Origin: Capsulimonadaceae bacterium
GTDB lineage: Bacteria > Armatimonadota > Armatimonadia > Armatimonadales > Capsulimonadaceae
DNA: 64,000 nt
Assembly (NCBI GenBank): GCA_031292625.1
Contig: JARLGU010000011.1
Location: 186,001 to 250,000, forward strand
Direction: 5' to 3'
Below, one piece after another: positions 56,633 to 64,000 of this stretch. Below the pieces are notes generated by a model that had not been told where the DNA came from, searched no databases, and worked only from the letters and a program-made list of their open reading frames with translations. Position 1 is the stretch's first letter. The number at the start of each line of letters is the position of its first letter. The position numbers and the translations under genes were made by a program.

Positions 56633-57709
56633 ATGGCAAATAACGCAACGCAGCAACCGGATCAAGGTGACGCGGGCGCGGCAGCCGGAATGACCGGCGC
56701 GATTTCGTCGGGAACCAACGACTCGTTTTCCGGCGAGTACGCAATCGAGATCGTCAATCTCGTAAAGCGCTTCCGCAACCTGATTACCCGCGAGTGGGTA
56801 ACGGCGGTCAATGATATCAGCCTCGAGGTCAAGCAGGGTGAGATTTTTGGTTTTCTTGGCCCCAATGGCGCCGGAAAGACGACCACGATCAAGGCGTTGC
56901 TTGGCTTGATCTTCCCGGACGCCGGAACCGTCAAGGTTCTCGGGCGCGCTCCTGGAGATAACGACGTCAAGTACCAGATTTCGTATCTTCCTGAGTCGCC
57001 GTACTTCTACGAGCATATGTCAGCCAAGGAAGTGATCAGCTTTTATGCGTCGCTCTTTGGCATGACGGGCGCGGATCGCGAGAAGCGGGTCGATTACCTG
57101 ATTGACCTTGTCGGCCTCAAGAGCGCCGGCAACAAGCCGCTCCGGGCGTTTTCCAAGGGTATGCTTCAGCGAGTCGGCATCGCGCAGAGCCTGGTCAACG
57201 ATCCCAAGGTCCTGTTCTTTGACGAACCGACCTCGGGGCTGGACCCGATTGCTCACCGCGACATCCGTGACTTGATTTTGCACCTCAAGAACGAGGGGCG
57301 CACCCTCTTCCTCTCATCGCACCAACTTTCGGATGTCGAAGAGGTCTGCGACCGCGTCTCCATTCTCTATCGAGGCAAGATACGCAAGATCGGCCGTGTC
57401 GATGACCTGATCGCCGGAGGCAAGGTTGAGATCATCGCCGACAATCTTAAGCTCGACGAGAAAACGACCGCCGCTTTCAAGGCGAAGGCCGACGAAGTCG
57501 AACAAATCGGCTCGCGTGTGCATATTACGGGCGGCGCGGACAATGCCAGCAAGCAGGCGATTCTCGATATTATACGCGCGGCCAAGGCAGACATCGTCAG
57601 CGTGACGCCGACTCGCCGGACCCTTGAGGACATCTTCATCGAAACCGTACGCGGCGGCGAAGAGGAAGCTGGAGAAGCGCTGCATTTGGATGCCGCGGCC
57701 GGCTCATAG
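56633..57709 (+). CDS. ABC transporter ATP-binding protein (ABC-2 exporter type)
   Basis: 358 residues. After a low-complexity N-terminus (about 1-35) comes EIVNLVKRFRNLITREWVTAVNDISLEVKQGEIFGFLGPNGAGKTTT (Walker A about 76-83), the Q-loop region ISYLPESPYFYEHMSAKE, the signature AFSKGMLQRVGIAQ, Walker B VLFFDEPTSGLDP and H-loop SSHQLSDVEEV. The C-terminal about 80 residues are a DUF4162-like domain. It would energise the permease of the next gene. ATG 56633 has AAGGA 11 nt upstream. Confidence 0.93.
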   Translation: MANNATQQPDQGDAGAAAGMTGAISSGTNDSFSGEYAIEIVNLVKRFRNLITREWVTAVNDISLEVKQGEIFGFLGPNGAGKTTTIKALLGLIFPDAGTVKVLGRAPGDNDVKYQISYLPESPYFYEHMSAKEVISFYASLFGMTGADREKRVDYLIDLVGLKSAGNKPLRAFSKGMLQRVGIAQSLVNDPKVLFFDEPTSGLDPIAHRDIRDLILHLKNEGRTLFLSSHQLSDVEEVCDRVSILYRGKIRKIGRVDDLIAGGKVEIIADNLKLDEKTTAAFKAKADEVEQIGSRVHITGGADNASKQAILDIIRAAKADIVSVTPTRRTLEDIFIETVRGGEEEAGEALHLDAAAGS

Positions 57710-57859
57710 CCGTCCCAGCCGGATCCTGCAACTGTTGCTGGACGCTTTCGCGCGGCGAACGCATCCAGCGGAAATGTATCGAGCGCTCATGAAGCGCAGG
57801 CGACAGTCCGTTAGCTCGACGCAGGGTTATGGATATCGCCGGGGAGGTTCAGTAATTCC

Positions 57860-58654
57860 ATGTCTACTATTTGGACGCTGGCATCGGGAACGTTCGGCGA
57901 AGCGATGCGGCGCAAGATCCTAAATGTCTTTTTGTTCGTCGCGATCGCGATGATCGTTCTGTTCTTCGCATTTGCATCGTTCAGCCCTACATCGGACATG
58001 ATCATCACGATGGCCACCGGATTGGGCATCATCAGTATGGCTGGCGTGTTCATCAGCGTGATATTGGGCATCAACCTGATCCCCAATGAGATCGACAAGC
58101 GAACGATCTACACCATTCTGTCGAAACCGGTTAAGCGGCACGAGTTCCTTATCGGCAAGTTTCTCGGCGGTCTGGCGACGGTATTCGTCAACATTCTGCT
58201 GATGGGCGTCCTCTTCGTGATCGGTGTCGCCCTCTTTAAGGATCCGCACCATCACATCCGCCTGGACATTCTCGAAGGCGTGCTGATGATCTTCTTCCAG
58301 CTGATGTTGGTCAACGCGCTCGCGGTGATGTTCTCCGTGTTTACATCGCCGTTCGTCAACTTCTTCTTGACGTTCGCGGTCTACATCATGGGCAGCATGT
58401 CGTCGATCACGGAAGCGCTCGGCGGCGAAAGCGCCAACGGCAAGCGCAGCGCGGTGATCCAGGGCATCTTCAAAGCGATCCACTTTCTCGTGCCCAACTT
58501 TGGCAACTTCAATGTTCAGAACCCGATTATCCACCCGGATGTCGTCATTCAGAATATGGCGAAGTACATCGCGACCAATATACTGTACGCGATCATCTAC
58601 TCCCTCATTATGCTTCTGATCGCGATCCTGGTCTTTGATCGCCGCGAGGTATAG
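57860..58654 (+). CDS. ABC-2 type transporter permease
   Basis: 264 residues with about six hydrophobic segments: residues 18-45 (LNVFLFVAIAMIVLFFAFAS), 50-75, 100-130, 140-175, 210-225 and 240-260. The motif NEIDKRTIYTILSKPVKRHEFLIGKFLGG is characteristic of ABC-2 permeases of exporter or NosY type. It starts 150 bp after the ATPase gene and 6 bp before the TPR gene, so the three are one unit. The cargo is unknown. Confidence 0.9.
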   Translation: MSTIWTLASGTFGEAMRRKILNVFLFVAIAMIVLFFAFASFSPTSDMIITMATGLGIISMAGVFISVILGINLIPNEIDKRTIYTILSKPVKRHEFLIGKFLGGLATVFVNILLMGVLFVIGVALFKDPHHHIRLDILEGVLMIFFQLMLVNALAVMFSVFTSPFVNFFLTFAVYIMGSMSSITEALGGESANGKRSAVIQGIFKAIHFLVPNFGNFNVQNPIIHPDVVIQNMAKYIATNILYAIIYSLIMLLIAILVFDRREV

Positions 58655-58660
58655 CACACA

Positions 58661-60082
58661 ATGAAGCCTAACGCTCGTTTAATCGCTATATTCGTGGTGA
58701 TCCTGCTCTACGTGCCGATCGTGCTTATGCAAGCATGGATCGACCCGCGCCGCCACGAGTTCGAACCGAAGAACGACCAGATCGGCACGATCGGCAAGGC
58801 CCTCCCGATTGAGTTCACCCTCGTCGCGGCGGCTGGCTTCCGCGAAGCCATCGCTGGCCTTCTCTGGGTGCGAACGGACAAGTTCTTCCACGAAGGCAAC
58901 TACGACGCCATCGTACCGATGGTTCGCATTATCACCTGGCTCGATCCGCACAATGTGGACGTCTACCAGACAGGCGCTTGGCACCTTGACTACAACTTCA
59001 CCGACAATGAGCAGCGCTCCGATAGGCGCTATCTGCCGCTTTCGGTGGCCCTATTGGAAGAAGGAATACAAGCAAATCCTACGATCACCAAGCTATACGC
59101 CGATCTCGCGTTCACGCACTACTTCCGCAAGATGTGCAACTATGAGCGCGCAATCTACTGGTACCGCAAGGCTCAGGATGTGAAGGAAACCGATTCCAAG
59201 CAGCCTTATTCGACGGACCCGGATACCGGCAAGAGAGATCAATACGTGATCGACCCCATTCTTGGCAAGCCGCGCCCTCTGGCCGACCCGACAATCGTCG
59301 GACACGGTCTGGCGCACGCCTTGCAAGCCAACGGGGATATCGATGGCGCCATCGTACAGTGGCAACACTGCATCGATGAACATAAACGGCTGATCATCGA
59401 ATCGCCTGAAACCAAGTATCAGGATGAAAGCGGCCTTCGCGTCGCCGAACGGAATCTTTTCGAGACAATCGAGCGCAAGAAATTCCGGACGGTGGACACT
59501 CAGCCGCCGATCAATCTCGACTTCGATGCGTGGGTCGTCCGAACAGCGCCCAGGCAATTCCGGTTCGAGGGACGCGCCAACTTTATTGGCGCGACCGCCT
59601 TCAAGCTCGAAGGACATCAGGTCACATGGGGGCCGGTCGACGGCGCGCGCATTGCGTATCGCTTAGAGGACGACGGTTACCAGCAACCGAAGGAGCTTCC
59701 TTTCGAGCTGAACGTGGCATTGCCAAAGAACGTGACGATCATGCAGGACTCTGCATCGGTCACGCACGGCAAATTCTCCCGGCGCGCCAACTTGGATCAG
59801 GACAGCCACGGAGACAATCCAATGTATCCGTTCAAGGCTGAGCGCTATAAGCTGACCTTCTGGTTCGATCCGCGGGACCCGGCATCGAGCCCGCCAAATC
59901 TGGGCGACCGCATTGGCTGGCTTGGAGAAGGCCTCACCGACTCCAAGTATCTGGATCTGAGCGGCAAGGTTCCCGGCTCGCTGCAGGGTCCCGACGAAAA
60001 AGCCAATGTTCGTCTCATCAAGAAGGTCATTTATCTCACCCGAGATGATATAATGGGAACAGGTGAAAAGAAGTTCGAGTAG
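58661..60082 (+). CDS. Membrane-anchored TPR protein linked to the ABC exporter
   Basis: 473 residues with one N-terminal membrane helix (LIAIFVVILLYVPIVLMQAW, residues 7-26), then FTLVAAAGFREAIAGLLWVRTDKFFHEGNYDAIVPMVRIITWLDPHNVDVYQTGAWHLDYNF, which has the form of TPR helices, and further TPR-like pairs to about 270. A beta-rich C-terminus follows (residues 290-460). It starts 6 bp after the permease gene and so belongs to that operon. A partner role in export is an inference; the family is not one I can name. Confidence 0.75.
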   Translation: MKPNARLIAIFVVILLYVPIVLMQAWIDPRRHEFEPKNDQIGTIGKALPIEFTLVAAAGFREAIAGLLWVRTDKFFHEGNYDAIVPMVRIITWLDPHNVDVYQTGAWHLDYNFTDNEQRSDRRYLPLSVALLEEGIQANPTITKLYADLAFTHYFRKMCNYERAIYWYRKAQDVKETDSKQPYSTDPDTGKRDQYVIDPILGKPRPLADPTIVGHGLAHALQANGDIDGAIVQWQHCIDEHKRLIIESPETKYQDESGLRVAERNLFETIERKKFRTVDTQPPINLDFDAWVVRTAPRQFRFEGRANFIGATAFKLEGHQVTWGPVDGARIAYRLEDDGYQQPKELPFELNVALPKNVTIMQDSASVTHGKFSRRANLDQDSHGDNPMYPFKAERYKLTFWFDPRDPASSPPNLGDRIGWLGEGLTDSKYLDLSGKVPGSLQGPDEKANVRLIKKVIYLTRDDIMGTGEKKFE

Positions 60083-60116
60083 CCTTCCAAGGTTATCTCG
60101 CTTCGGTCTTTGAACT

Positions 60117-60147
60117 CATGAGCCGGCCGGTTTCGGACCGGCTCATG
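60117..60147 (+). terminator. Hairpin after the ABC-TPR operon
   Basis: CATGAGCCGG and CCGGCTCATG form a 10-bp stem with an 11-nt loop, 34 bp after the stop codon. The T-tract is poor (ATCTGTTT). Confidence 0.6.
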
Positions 60148-60167
60148 ATCTGTTTCGCGTAGGTTAG

Positions 60168-60290
60168 TCGCCTCTTTCTTCGGCCCGGCCGGTGCAACGG
60201 TTGACGTCCGAACCACGTCAGGACAGGAATGTAGCAGCGTTAAGGTTGCTCAGGCGTGTGCTGCCGTAACCGGGTCGAATAAAGAGGCGA
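60168..60290 (+). ncRNA. ffs: Signal recognition particle RNA (small, 4.5S type)
   Basis: The conserved domain IV core is present: GTCAGGACAGGAATGTAGCAGC followed by TCAGGCGTGTGCTG, matching the Ffh-binding asymmetric and symmetric loops with a small apical loop. Flanking stems close it: CGGCCCGG with CCGGGTCG, and further out TCGCCTCTTT with AAAGAGGCGA. A terminator follows 19 bp later. With Ffh it targets membrane proteins. Confidence 0.9.
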
Positions 60291-60308
60291 TCGGCCGCAC
60301 TCTCTTGC

Positions 60309-60336
60309 AATCGCCGATCTAATCGGCGATTATTTC
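60309..60336 (+). terminator. Rho-independent terminator of the SRP RNA
   Basis: AATCGCCGAT pairs with ATCGGCGATT around a 3-nt loop, followed by ATTTC. Confidence 0.8.
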
Positions 60337-60687
60337 ATTTCGATCCCCTCCATCGGTCCAGGTCCGGTCACCCCATTGGCGTGTTTATCAGAGGCGGCGC
60401 AAGTCTTCGGCGCTGACCAATTCCCCTTGGGGCATGTGAGATAATTCACACGCCTTCGTCGATTCGCCGCATGCCTATTTTCGCGCGATTATGTCATACT
60501 TACTAAAGCGCTGTAACATGCGTTATATGGCCGCAATGAGCTTAGAATCTCGAAAGTGATCCGCGGTGACCGGCCAAGCCCACAGATAACGCAGGTCTTG
60601 TGAACATCACGGTTGCAGCATCGTCCGTTAATGTACGGTCTTCTTTAAAATTCCTACGAATACGCACTTAATATTGAGCTTAGGCCC
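60337..60687. other. Intergenic region upstream of the LuxR-like gene
   Basis: About 350 bp with no recognised gene. It becomes AT-richer toward the right and may hold the promoter of the next gene; no clear -35/-10 pair was seen. Confidence 0.35.
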
Positions 60688-61692
60688 ATGCACTTCGTAA
60701 TCCGCCCAATACTGCTCTCGGAGTTGCCGGAATGCAAGCACTGCATTCGGGATCGCTTCTTATACGATGACGATCTCGTCGCCCGCCTCCTTAAGATGTG
60801 GACCTATCTGCTGGATCGACGCATGGCGATTGCGAGCTGTTTGGACGATCTCACCGAATCGGCTGGGACGCGCATTGTGATGTTTGGCATGATTGTCTTT
60901 CTCGATCCGGATTTTGCCGCGCGCGTTCGGGCCGGCCGGTATCCGTACGTCGCGAAGCACCTGCTGACATGCTGGGAAGACGGGGATCTCCCGCTTTTGA
61001 CCGCCAAGCAGATCGCCCAGGCAAATGCATCAAACGGCCTGCACCTTCTCAACCTCCATTACGGCCTCGCTCCAAGTTTGTGGAGCGACACCGCTAAGCG
61101 TCACGAGCCGCTCCCCATGGGCCGCGAGGTGCTGCGGCATTGCGAAGAGTTCTTCTATCACAATGCTTCAGGATTCAGGCTCAACGAAGTGCTCAAAGAG
61201 GTTTACGGGCCCTGGGACCTAGCGTACTCGCGCGGCATGCACCTGGTCGACCGTGCGTCGCTCGGGCCGGCGCTGGACCGGGCCGGCATTCGACCATCGA
61301 CCGATCACTTTCCCCACTTAACGGGCTTAGACTCCGCCGAAGCGAGCAAGATGGCCGGATCTCTTCTGGGATCCCTGTTCTTGTTTGAGCCTCCCACATG
61401 CGGGTTCAGCCCCGGCGAGCAGGAACTTCTGCTTTTCGCGTTAGGCGGAAGTACGGATCAGGAAATCGCCGAAGCGCTTTCCGTGAGTTTTGCCGCAATC
61501 CGCAAAAGGTGGGAATCGATCTTTGAAAAAGTCGACTCCCTTCCCGTACAGCCGACGCGGTCCCATGGTTGCAACGCGCCGGTCAGCCATTCCATCACCA
61601 AGCGCCGCAGCCTCGTACAATACCTACAGTACCATCGCGAAGAGCTGCGACCTTGGCCATCGAATGCATCGGTCTGCGCCGGTACGCACTAG
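60688..61692 (+). CDS. LuxR-like helix-turn-helix protein with unknown N-terminal domain
   Basis: 334 residues. Residues about 245-290 read FSPGEQELLLFALGGSTDQEIAEALSVSFAAIRKRWESIFEKV, a GerE/LuxR-type DNA-binding helix-turn-helix in which the normally conserved VKxH is replaced by IRKRW. The N-terminal about 230 residues are helical (LLKMWTYLLDRRMAIASCLDD, AGRYPYVAKHLLTCWEDG) and match no sensor domain I know; no receiver, PAS or GAF pattern is visible. The target and signal are unknown. Ferritin lies 220 bp downstream. Confidence 0.65.
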   Translation: MHFVIRPILLSELPECKHCIRDRFLYDDDLVARLLKMWTYLLDRRMAIASCLDDLTESAGTRIVMFGMIVFLDPDFAARVRAGRYPYVAKHLLTCWEDGDLPLLTAKQIAQANASNGLHLLNLHYGLAPSLWSDTAKRHEPLPMGREVLRHCEEFFYHNASGFRLNEVLKEVYGPWDLAYSRGMHLVDRASLGPALDRAGIRPSTDHFPHLTGLDSAEASKMAGSLLGSLFLFEPPTCGFSPGEQELLLFALGGSTDQEIAEALSVSFAAIRKRWESIFEKVDSLPVQPTRSHGCNAPVSHSITKRRSLVQYLQYHREELRPWPSNASVCAGTH

Positions 61693-61915
61693 ACGGCTTC
61701 TCAGCGCACTCCACCGAACGGACCGCCGTTCTCCCGGCGCCCACAAGCAATCAAAAGAGCGAGGCGTGCGGTACAATGACGGCAGTTCGACGCTTCGCCC
61801 TTGTGGTCTCTCGCCGAGAGATCCCGCTGGCTGGCAGTCGCCCCCACGTTCGCCTACAGGGCGCTTTTCGTGCCACGCAGGCATTCTTGATTACCGATTA
61901 ACGAAAGGATCCGTT

Positions 61916-62413
61916 ATGATTAACCCTACCGTTATTGCCGAACTAAACAAGCAAATTCAGCACGAGCAGAGCAATGCGCACATTTATGAAGGTGTTGCCC
62001 TCTATTTCGAGGGGCTCAACCTGCGAGGTTTGGCTGCCTGGTTTTACAAGCAAGCCGGCGAGGAGCGAGGGCACGGCGCCAAGCTGATCCACCACATGGT
62101 CGAGCGAAACACCCCCGTCACGCTCGGGTCGCTTCCCGCTCCGCGCGTAACCTTCGAGAATCCGCTCGCGGCCGTCCAAAGCGTCCTCGACCTTGAAGAA
62201 GGAACGACAAAGCTAATTAACAAGCTCTATGAGCTGGCGCGCACGGAGAAGGACTATCCGCTGGAAATCCTTTTGCAGTGGTACATCAACGAGCAGGTTG
62301 AGGAAGAGGCGTGGGCCACGGAGCTGCGAGATGAAACGGCAACTCTTCAAGGCAATCCCGCGCATCTTTACCAGCTCGACCACAAGTGGGCAAAGCGCGT
62401 CAACGCCGGGTAA
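61916..62413 (+). CDS. ftnA: Ferritin (non-haem)
   Basis: 165 residues with the ferritin four-helix pattern: LNKQIQHEQSNAHIYEGVALYFE, FYKQAGEERGHGAKLIHHMVERN (ferroxidase EExxH), then QSVLDLEEGTTKLINKLYELARTEKDYP and LQWYINEQVEEEAWATEL. It stores iron as ferric oxide. It lacks haem-binding Met typical of bacterioferritin. ATG 61916 has GAAAGG 6-7 nt upstream; a longer open frame upstream overlaps the LuxR-like gene and is not real. Confidence 0.94.
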   Translation: MINPTVIAELNKQIQHEQSNAHIYEGVALYFEGLNLRGLAAWFYKQAGEERGHGAKLIHHMVERNTPVTLGSLPAPRVTFENPLAAVQSVLDLEEGTTKLINKLYELARTEKDYPLEILLQWYINEQVEEEAWATELRDETATLQGNPAHLYQLDHKWAKRVNAG

Positions 62414-62434
62414 GCGACACACTAACGACGGATA

Positions 62435-62476
62435 AACGACGCCCATCGCGTGCGACGGCATGCGGTGGGCGTCGTT
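62435..62476 (+). terminator. Terminator-like hairpin after ferritin
   Basis: AACGACGCCCATCGC pairs with GCGGTGGGCGTCGTT, 15 bp with one G-T pair, 21 bp after the stop codon, followed by a modest T-rich stretch. Confidence 0.8.
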
Positions 62477-62573
62477 ATCGTTGTGTGAGCGCGAAAGGTT
62501 GAATGGAACGCGAGGTCGTAGACCATCAGAGAAGCGCCTCAACGTTCATAACGCAGCGCATTAATTCTCAGGG

Positions 62574-62860
62574 AGCGCGTGCAAAAAATCGAAAGGCTTT
62601 TTAAGACGGCTCCCCGGCCGCCGTGGCCGTTTTTGGGAAAGGACCGGCACAGCGCTTTCACTGCTTTACGATGTGCGCTGGGGTCGGACGATGGCGGCAA
62701 AAGGCCGTGCGCGTGTTGGCGAGGCATCGTAAACCACCGCCGTGAACGAGGCGCGGGCAAGACCGGTCCGTGACCGGCGGACGATGGCGGCAAAAGGCCG
62801 TACGCGTGTTGACGATTGCTCGTATGCCGCCGCCATCAACGAGGCGCGGGCAAAAAATTG
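62574..62860. repeat. Dispersed intergenic repeat, copy 3 (two 93-bp units)
   Basis: Between ferritin and the ArsR gene. It begins AGCGCGTGCAAAAAATCG and has the core GGCAAAAGGCCGTGCGCGTG at 62696 and the same core with TACGCGTG at 62789, again 93 bp apart. It shares GCCGCCGTGGCCGTTTTTGG with copy 1. The match ends at about 62860 (CAAAAAATTG); the CCCGGCGG tail seen in copies 1 and 2 is missing. Confidence 0.88.
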
Positions 62861-63037
62861 CCAGGCCGGCAATGGAGGCCATCCTAATCTTCGCGTCCAA
62901 CGCGTGCGCCGCCAATGGCATTGAAGATCCAGGAACGCTCCCTGGCCGCTTGGCCATTCTTCTCATGTGGAATTCGAGAGGCTAGGCGCACGTTGCGATA
63001 CTTCTAATTAATTCCACCCACCAAATTCGATTCCCTC

Positions 63038-63066
63038 TTGACAATCATTCTCCGCAATGATATACT
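63038..63066 (+). promoter_or_regulatory. Sigma-70 promoter of the ArsR gene, giving a leaderless start
   Basis: TTGACA and TATACT with a 17-bp spacer. The -10 ends only 7 bp before the ATG at 63074, so transcription would start at about the A of the start codon. Confidence 0.85.
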
Positions 63067-63081
63067 TAACCAAATGGTTAA
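63066..63081 (+). promoter_or_regulatory. Inverted-repeat operator overlapping the ArsR start codon
   Basis: TTAACC and GGTTAA are perfect inverted repeats separated by AAAT; the start codon ATG lies inside. A dimeric ArsR-family protein bound here would block its own promoter. Confidence 0.7.
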
Positions 63082-63418
63082 TAATTCGCAATCTCTCGAT
63101 GCCGTCTTCGGGGCCCTCGCGGACCCGACGCGACGAGCGATTTTGATGCAGCTGGCGGACCGGCCCATGTGGGTAACCGAGTTGGCGGAGCCGTTCGACA
63201 TCTCACTGCCGGCTGCGTCCAAGCACATTCGGGTTCTCGCCCGCGCCGGCCTCCTCCGCCAAACGAAGGTTGGCCGGAACCGTAAGTGCGAGATCGTCGC
63301 CGACGCCCTCGGCGACGCCCAAGCCTGGATCAATCAGGTCGAAATCTTTTGGAGCGAGCGTCTAAACGCTCTCGACAAATTCTTGAATGACGACACCCAG
63401 AAAGGAAACCAACCATGA
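63074..63418 (+). CDS. ArsR family transcriptional regulator
   Basis: 114 residues with a winged helix: LDAVFGALADPTRRAILMQLADRPMWVTELAEPFDISLPAASKHIRVLARAGLLRQTKVGRNRKCEIV. No metal-binding Cys pair (ELCVCD-type) is present, so this is the non-metal, SdpR-like branch that pairs with AHSA1 proteins. ATG 63074 is chosen from the promoter and operator geometry; a start at 63038 would lie in the -35 box. It overlaps the AHSA1 gene by 4 nt. Confidence 0.93.
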   Translation: MVNNSQSLDAVFGALADPTRRAILMQLADRPMWVTELAEPFDISLPAASKHIRVLARAGLLRQTKVGRNRKCEIVADALGDAQAWINQVEIFWSERLNALDKFLNDDTQKGNQP

Positions 63419-63876
63419 CAGAGACCGAAATCATCGACGAGAACAAGCTTGTAATGCGACGGCGCTACGCTGCCTCGCCAGAGCGTCTGTTCGAGGCGTG
63501 GACAAAGCCTTCGTTGTTGCAACATTGGTTCATGCCAAACGAGCGTTGGGCATGGACCAAAGCCGATATCGATCTGCGGGTCGGCGGCCGCTATCGAATC
63601 GTCATGCGCCATTCGGATGGCGACGAGTTTATCGTGGGCGGAGCCTATAGAGTGGTCGACGCGCCTTCCAAGCTGTCTTTCACGTTTTCTTGGGAAAAAA
63701 ATCCGATGGACAATCAGCGGCACGACACAATTGTTACGCTCGATTTTGCCACGGTCGATGGCGGGACCGAACTAACTCTCACTCACGAGCGGTTTGCCGC
63801 CAAGCAAGACGCCGAACAGCACTCCCAGGGCTGGGGCGGCATGCTTGACATGCTGCAGAAGTACGTTGACGCCTGA
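63415..63876 (+). CDS. AHSA1/SRPBCC family protein
   Basis: 153 residues of the AHSA1-like SRPBCC group: VMRRRYAASPERLFEAWTKPSLLQHWFMPNERWAWTKADIDLRVGGRYRIVM, then GAYRVVDAPSKLSFTFSWE, GGTELTLTHERF, and a C-terminal helix (HSQGWGGMLDMLQKYV). Start ATG 63415 overlaps the ArsR stop (ATGA). Such pairs usually respond to a hydrophobic or oxidised small molecule, but the ligand here is unknown. Confidence 0.93.
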   Translation: MTETEIIDENKLVMRRRYAASPERLFEAWTKPSLLQHWFMPNERWAWTKADIDLRVGGRYRIVMRHSDGDEFIVGGAYRVVDAPSKLSFTFSWEKNPMDNQRHDTIVTLDFATVDGGTELTLTHERFAAKQDAEQHSQGWGGMLDMLQKYVDA

Positions 63877-63918
63877 CCGCACATTACGAAAAGAAATACA
63901 CAGGAGAAGGAAAACACC

Positions 63919-64000
63919 ATGGAAACTCCGTCATCCGAGGCGAAAAAGGTCGCCAACAATGGATATCAGAGACTGTTGAAGACGTTCGCCGCGGTCTCCG
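63919..64000 (+). CDS. Partial gene after the AHSA1 gene
   Basis: A frame with a strong AGGAGAAGG site runs off the right edge. The 27 visible residues (METPSSEAKKVANNGYQRLL then KTFAAVS) do not identify a family. It probably belongs to the ArsR operon since only 42 bp separate it from the AHSA1 gene. Confidence 0.6.
   Translation, partial: METPSSEAKKVANNGYQRLLKTFAAVS

Noticed and set aside
57920-58657. Long minus-strand open frame opposite the ABC permease gene
   Set aside because: The predicted product is a charged His/Asp/Glu/Arg string that is the antisense image of hydrophobic helices; the permease reading is well supported.
61490-61915. N-terminal extension of ferritin
   Set aside because: The open frame upstream of 61916 overlaps the LuxR-like gene in another frame and reads as low-complexity Ser/Arg/Pro; the ferritin domain and ribosome site fix the start at 61916.
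62666-62966. Minus-strand reading frames across the repeats as a 31-residue repeat protein
   Set aside because: Several frames are open at once because the unit is GC-rich and divisible by three; there is no ribosome site, and the frames do not continue into flanking unique DNA.

Overview
The window is a chromosomal segment of about 58-60% GC. It carries four type IV prepilin-like proteins that end in an H-X9-DG motif, a futalosine-pathway menaquinone gene (mqnC), many carbohydrate-active genes with AraC-type regulators, and an expanded uroporphyrinogen-decarboxylase-type protein. This combination best fits an Armatimonadota bacterium of the Capsulimonas type; Planctomycetota are a weaker alternative. 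The taxonomic call is an inference from gene families only. No prophage, CRISPR array or defence island was seen.

Layout. 1-9.9 kb: tail of a putative glycoside hydrolase, a URO-D family protein, typA, glycerate kinase, an SRPBCC protein, a GAF-GGDEF diguanylate cyclase, an SDR oxidoreductase, an HDOD protein and recO. 10-14.6 kb: trpC, a TrpF-like gene with an altered active site, alr, then rplJ-rplL. 14.6-17.7 kb: a GT-C glycosyltransferase and a polyprenol-phosphate-sugar synthase fused to a methyltransferase. 18-25.5 kb: DinB, GNAT, K+ channel, a LexA-box-linked ImuB-like polymerase relative, a secreted transglutaminase-like protein and a PIG-V-like mannosyltransferase. 26-29.5 kb: tRNA-Asp, mqnC and a group II intron. 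29.5-36.6 kb: AraC regulator, two prepilin-like genes, an FAD oxidoreductase, tRNA-Arg, a PfkB kinase and comF. 36.6-46 kb: phosphoesterase, GH38 mannosidase, sbcC, obgE, proB. 46-51.5 kb: two tandem prepilin-like genes, a GH2 enzyme and a divergent AraC regulator. 51.7-60.3 kb: a secreted seven-repeat propeller protein, a propeller-TPR protein, an ABC exporter with a TPR partner, and the SRP RNA. 60.7-64 kb: a LuxR-like protein, ferritin, and an ArsR-AHSA1 pair.

Genes that plausibly work together: the GT2-methyltransferase fusion with the adjacent GT-C enzyme (polyprenyl-phosphate sugar made, then used); the ABC ATPase, permease and membrane TPR protein (one transcript); ArsR with AHSA1 (4-nt overlap); GH2 with its divergent AraC regulator; rplJ with rplL.

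The least explained signals are a dispersed intergenic repeat built around a 93-bp unit (three copies plus a tail at the group II intron), the SOS-box/ImuB-like gene, the TrpF-like protein with its catalytic Asp replaced, and the paralogous prepilin family. None is proved to be a new system.
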